From UMGS172 sp045546915 (GTDB lineage Bacteria > Bacillota > Clostridia > Oscillospirales > Acutalibacteraceae), in assembly GCA_045546915.1 (NCBI GenBank), contig JAZQDU010000016.1, forward strand, positions 28,687 to 92,686: a stretch of DNA of 64,000 bases, read 5' to 3'. Within the stretch, counting starts at the first letter, position 1. Each line of letters begins with the position of its first letter. The notes beneath the pieces were generated by a model. It saw nothing but the letters and a program-made list of their open reading frames with translations. It made no database searches and was not told the origin of the DNA. Positions 62,285 through 64,000 of the stretch are shown piece after piece. The translations under genes were made by a program, and so were the position numbers.

Positions 62285-62941
62285 TTATTCTTCAACTTTT
62301 CTTGTGGTTAACCACTCGATTGTTCGTTCAACCGAGTCTTTTGACGTACCCCAATCTTCTTTTCCGTTATTATGGTAATCAAACATACTGCAAAAGTGGG
62401 CAATATCCCCTGCCAATGACACAAGTTGTTTTTGGGTAAGTTCTTTTGTTATATCTAAAAATTCTTTTCTTAGTTTTTTGGGCATTTTTTCAGCGGCTGT
62501 GCTAAGACTTTTACAATGTGTAAGACAAATATAAGGTTGCTCTGAATAAAGTTTTCTAAAATCTTTTTCGTTTTCCCAAAGGCGACAGATATTAAGGCTA
62601 ATCTGCTCCATGTTTCGGTTAATCTTATTACAAACAAAGCAACTATCACTCTTTACACCCTTTTTGACGGTTGTAACGCCGTTTTTAGCAATTTCGGCAA
62701 GGTGACTTTGTAAAATAAGTGCAACGTTAAGTTTTTTTCGGCAATTTAGCATTTGTCCGAAATGCAAACGGCAAAAACCTTGCTTGTTAGTTTCAATTCT
62801 AACATCGGGTTCCATCATAGCGGCGCCTGTAATATATGTAACCGAGCGTTCTTCAAGCATATCACGAAGCCGACAAACAGGGCAACCTTCTTTGGGTTCA
62901 AAAACCTCGCTTATAGGTATACTTGTAATATCTTCACGCAT
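62285..62941 (-). CDS. Cys-rich protein, DUF6062-like
   Basis: 218 residues; it resembles a conserved clostridial family that I believe is called DUF6062 (name not certain). Several metal-binding-like pairs are visible: CPVC near 20, CRLHF, CFVC near 100 and CLTHC near 140. This pattern suggests a zinc or Fe-S protein, function unknown. Its last codons (TSKDSVERTIEWL) are duplicated 520 bases downstream beyond the DUF559 element. It follows the LUD-domain gene by 9 bases. Confidence 0.7.
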   Translation of the reverse strand: MREDITSIPISEVFEPKEGCPVCRLRDMLEERSVTYITGAAMMEPDVRIETNKQGFCRLHFGQMLNCRKKLNVALILQSHLAEIAKNGVTTVKKGVKSDSCFVCNKINRNMEQISLNICRLWENEKDFRKLYSEQPYICLTHCKSLSTAAEKMPKKLRKEFLDITKELTQKQLVSLAGDIAHFCSMFDYHNNGKEDWGTSKDSVERTIEWLTTRKVEE

Positions 62942-62950
62942 ATTATCACC

Positions 62951-63610
62951 TTAATACCCTAAATTTTCACCAACCAAAATAACCTTTACCCTGCCCTTTT
63001 GAACCTGCTCAGCCATAACCACAAAATCACGGCAAATTCGGTCGGGCGATTTACAAGCAGAGGTCATTTCGTGTTCCTTCTTTGTTGCAAACGCTACACA
63101 CTTACCTGTTTTTTGACAGTAGGTGTTTTTATTAAGACGCTTGCAATTAAGCGGGCCTGCTATTTCCTTTAAGCGAACTACCGCTTCATCAAGAGAGTCA
63201 ACAATCTTGTTTACACCGGCAACTATAATAACACTGTCAGGTCCGTATAGCATACATGCAACTCGGTTACCCGTTCCGTCAACATTATAAAGTTCGCCGT
63301 TTACAGTAATAGCGTTGGTCGAACAAATATATGTATCGGCAAAGAAACTCTTGCGGAAAACCTCTTTTAATTCTTCTGGCGTTTTTGCAGCATGACGGTC
63401 TATAAAGTTATAATCACCGTTTCTGAGTTCATCTAAAATCCCCAATGATGAAACAGTAACTGAGCCACCTATGGCTACAGTGGAGCCTTTTGCTATTAGC
63501 GACAAAGCCTTTTCTTTAGCCTCTTGACCGCTTTCGCAGTAGTAGACTTCCATATTGTTATCAGCTAATGCTTTTAAGGTTTTTTGGGCGAGTTCGGTCA
63601 TATTATTCAT
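62951..63610 (-). CDS. LUD-domain protein (LutC/YkgG-like)
   Basis: 219 residues with the LUD domain: a Gly-rich AIGGSVTVSSLGILDELR near 47-64, ADTYICSTNAIT near 92-103 and VIIVAGVNKIVDSLDEAVVRLK near 127. A C-terminal patch of cysteines (CKRLNKNTYCQKTGKC) suggests Fe-S contact. Family members take part in lactate oxidation with LutA and LutB, which are not adjacent, so the role here is unclear. AAGGA precedes ATG 63610. Confidence 0.88.
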   Translation of the reverse strand: MNNMTELAQKTLKALADNNMEVYYCESGQEAKEKALSLIAKGSTVAIGGSVTVSSLGILDELRNGDYNFIDRHAAKTPEELKEVFRKSFFADTYICSTNAITVNGELYNVDGTGNRVACMLYGPDSVIIVAGVNKIVDSLDEAVVRLKEIAGPLNCKRLNKNTYCQKTGKCVAFATKKEHEMTSACKSPDRICRDFVVMAEQVQKGRVKVILVGENLGY

Positions 63611-63622
63611 CCATTCCTTATT

Positions 63623-64000
63623 TTACATACTCTCAGGTGCTTCGATTTTAAGCATCGAAAGCACATTAGCAATAGTAGTTTTAGTAGCAACACAGAGTGA
63701 AATTCTTGCTTGCATAAGTTCCTCATCATCTAATCTTACACGGCAAGCATTGTAAAATTTATGGAAAAGTGTTGCGAGTTCAAAAACATACCTTGTAATT
63801 CTTGCGGAATCGTAAGATTTAGCCGATGCCTCAATTTCACTTGTAAACTCAGAAATATGACGTATGAGTTCTCTTTCTTCTGATGCTGTAAGTTTACAAA
63901 GCGTTGCTTCGTCGCAATCTTTAGGCTCGATTCCCTCTGCCTTTAAGTTGCGTAAGATACTGCAAATTCTGGCATGAGCATACTGAACATAATAAACAGG
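63623..64000 (-). CDS. argS: Arginyl-tRNA synthetase, N-terminus cut by window edge
   Basis: Only the last 125 codons are visible. The C-terminal anticodon-binding region ends with ELATLFHKFYNACRV and RISLCVATKTTIANVLSMLK, typical of ArgS, then a stop at 63623-63625. The start and the catalytic HIGH/KMSKS-type region lie outside the window. Confidence 0.93.
   Translation of the reverse strand, partial: PVYYVQYAHARICSILRNLKAEGIEPKDCDEATLCKLTASEERELIRHISEFTSEIEASAKSYDSARITRYVFELATLFHKFYNACRVRLDDEELMQARISLCVATKTTIANVLSMLKIEAPESM

Overview
The window looks like chromosomal core genome from a Gram-positive, low-to-moderate G+C Clostridia, most likely an Oscillospiraceae/Ruminococcaceae-type gut anaerobe. 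The basis is the glgC-glgD-glgA glycogen operon, RNase J, CdaA/CdaR/GdpP cyclic-di-AMP proteins, a YtvI-type sporulation membrane protein, ECF vitamin transporters, strong AGGAGG-type Shine-Dalgarno sites with several TTG/GTG starts, and many intrinsic terminators. Genus and species cannot be fixed from the sequence alone. Both ends cut genes: thrC at the left (C-terminus missing) and argS at the right (N-terminus missing).

Layout. 1-14535 (mostly minus): thrC, an M19 dipeptidase, then a ribosome/secretion cluster (yraN, rnhB, ylqF, lepB, rplS behind a long leader), an MreB-like actin, comF, recD2, the cyclic-di-AMP pair cdaA-cdaR, a DUF3343/cysteine-desulfurase-family pair and ytvI. 14623-20670 (plus): pheB-hom-lysC aspartate pathway, a tetrahydrofolate riboswitch controlling folT, a FAD-dependent protein and a NodB-like protein. 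20715-24793 (minus): a Dabb protein and glgC-glgD-glgA. 25110-29818: a Cys-rich protein, uppP-coaX, an ECF S component and a cation/proton antiporter. 29953-33563: a short surface-polysaccharide operon (aminotransferase, flippase, glycosyltransferase).

33755-37114 is the accessory-looking part: a structured RNA-like element, two lipoprotein/zinc-ribbon proteins, an XRE repressor with paired palindromic operators, an unknown gene between two direct copies of an intergenic repeat, and a five-tRNA array (Val-Asp-Phe-Gly-Cys, all with encoded CCA). 37134-49459 returns to housekeeping genes: hslO, a methyltransferase, a YerC-type repressor, ftsH, tilS, dnaB, rplI, gdpP, rnjA and gap. 49636-56985: a PurF paralogue lacking the glutaminase nucleophile, two FAD proteins, guaB, a prolyl-tRNA editing homologue and a lipoprotein. 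57070-60101: an autoregulated zur-znuA-znuC-znuB zinc operon with two Fur-family boxes. 60155-64000: a BspA-type leucine-rich-repeat protein, a 450-bp mobile element carrying a DUF559 nuclease, a Cys-rich gene, a LUD-domain protein and argS.

The most interesting object is the DUF559 element (61831-62280). Its inverted ends fold into hairpins whose stems differ by compensatory changes, its right end supplies the nuclease gene's ribosome-binding site, and its left end encodes the last codons of the nuclease. It sits between two copies of the last 20 or so codons of the neighbouring gene, and those copies differ almost only synonymously, as if the element arrived with its own copy of the target gene's 3' end.
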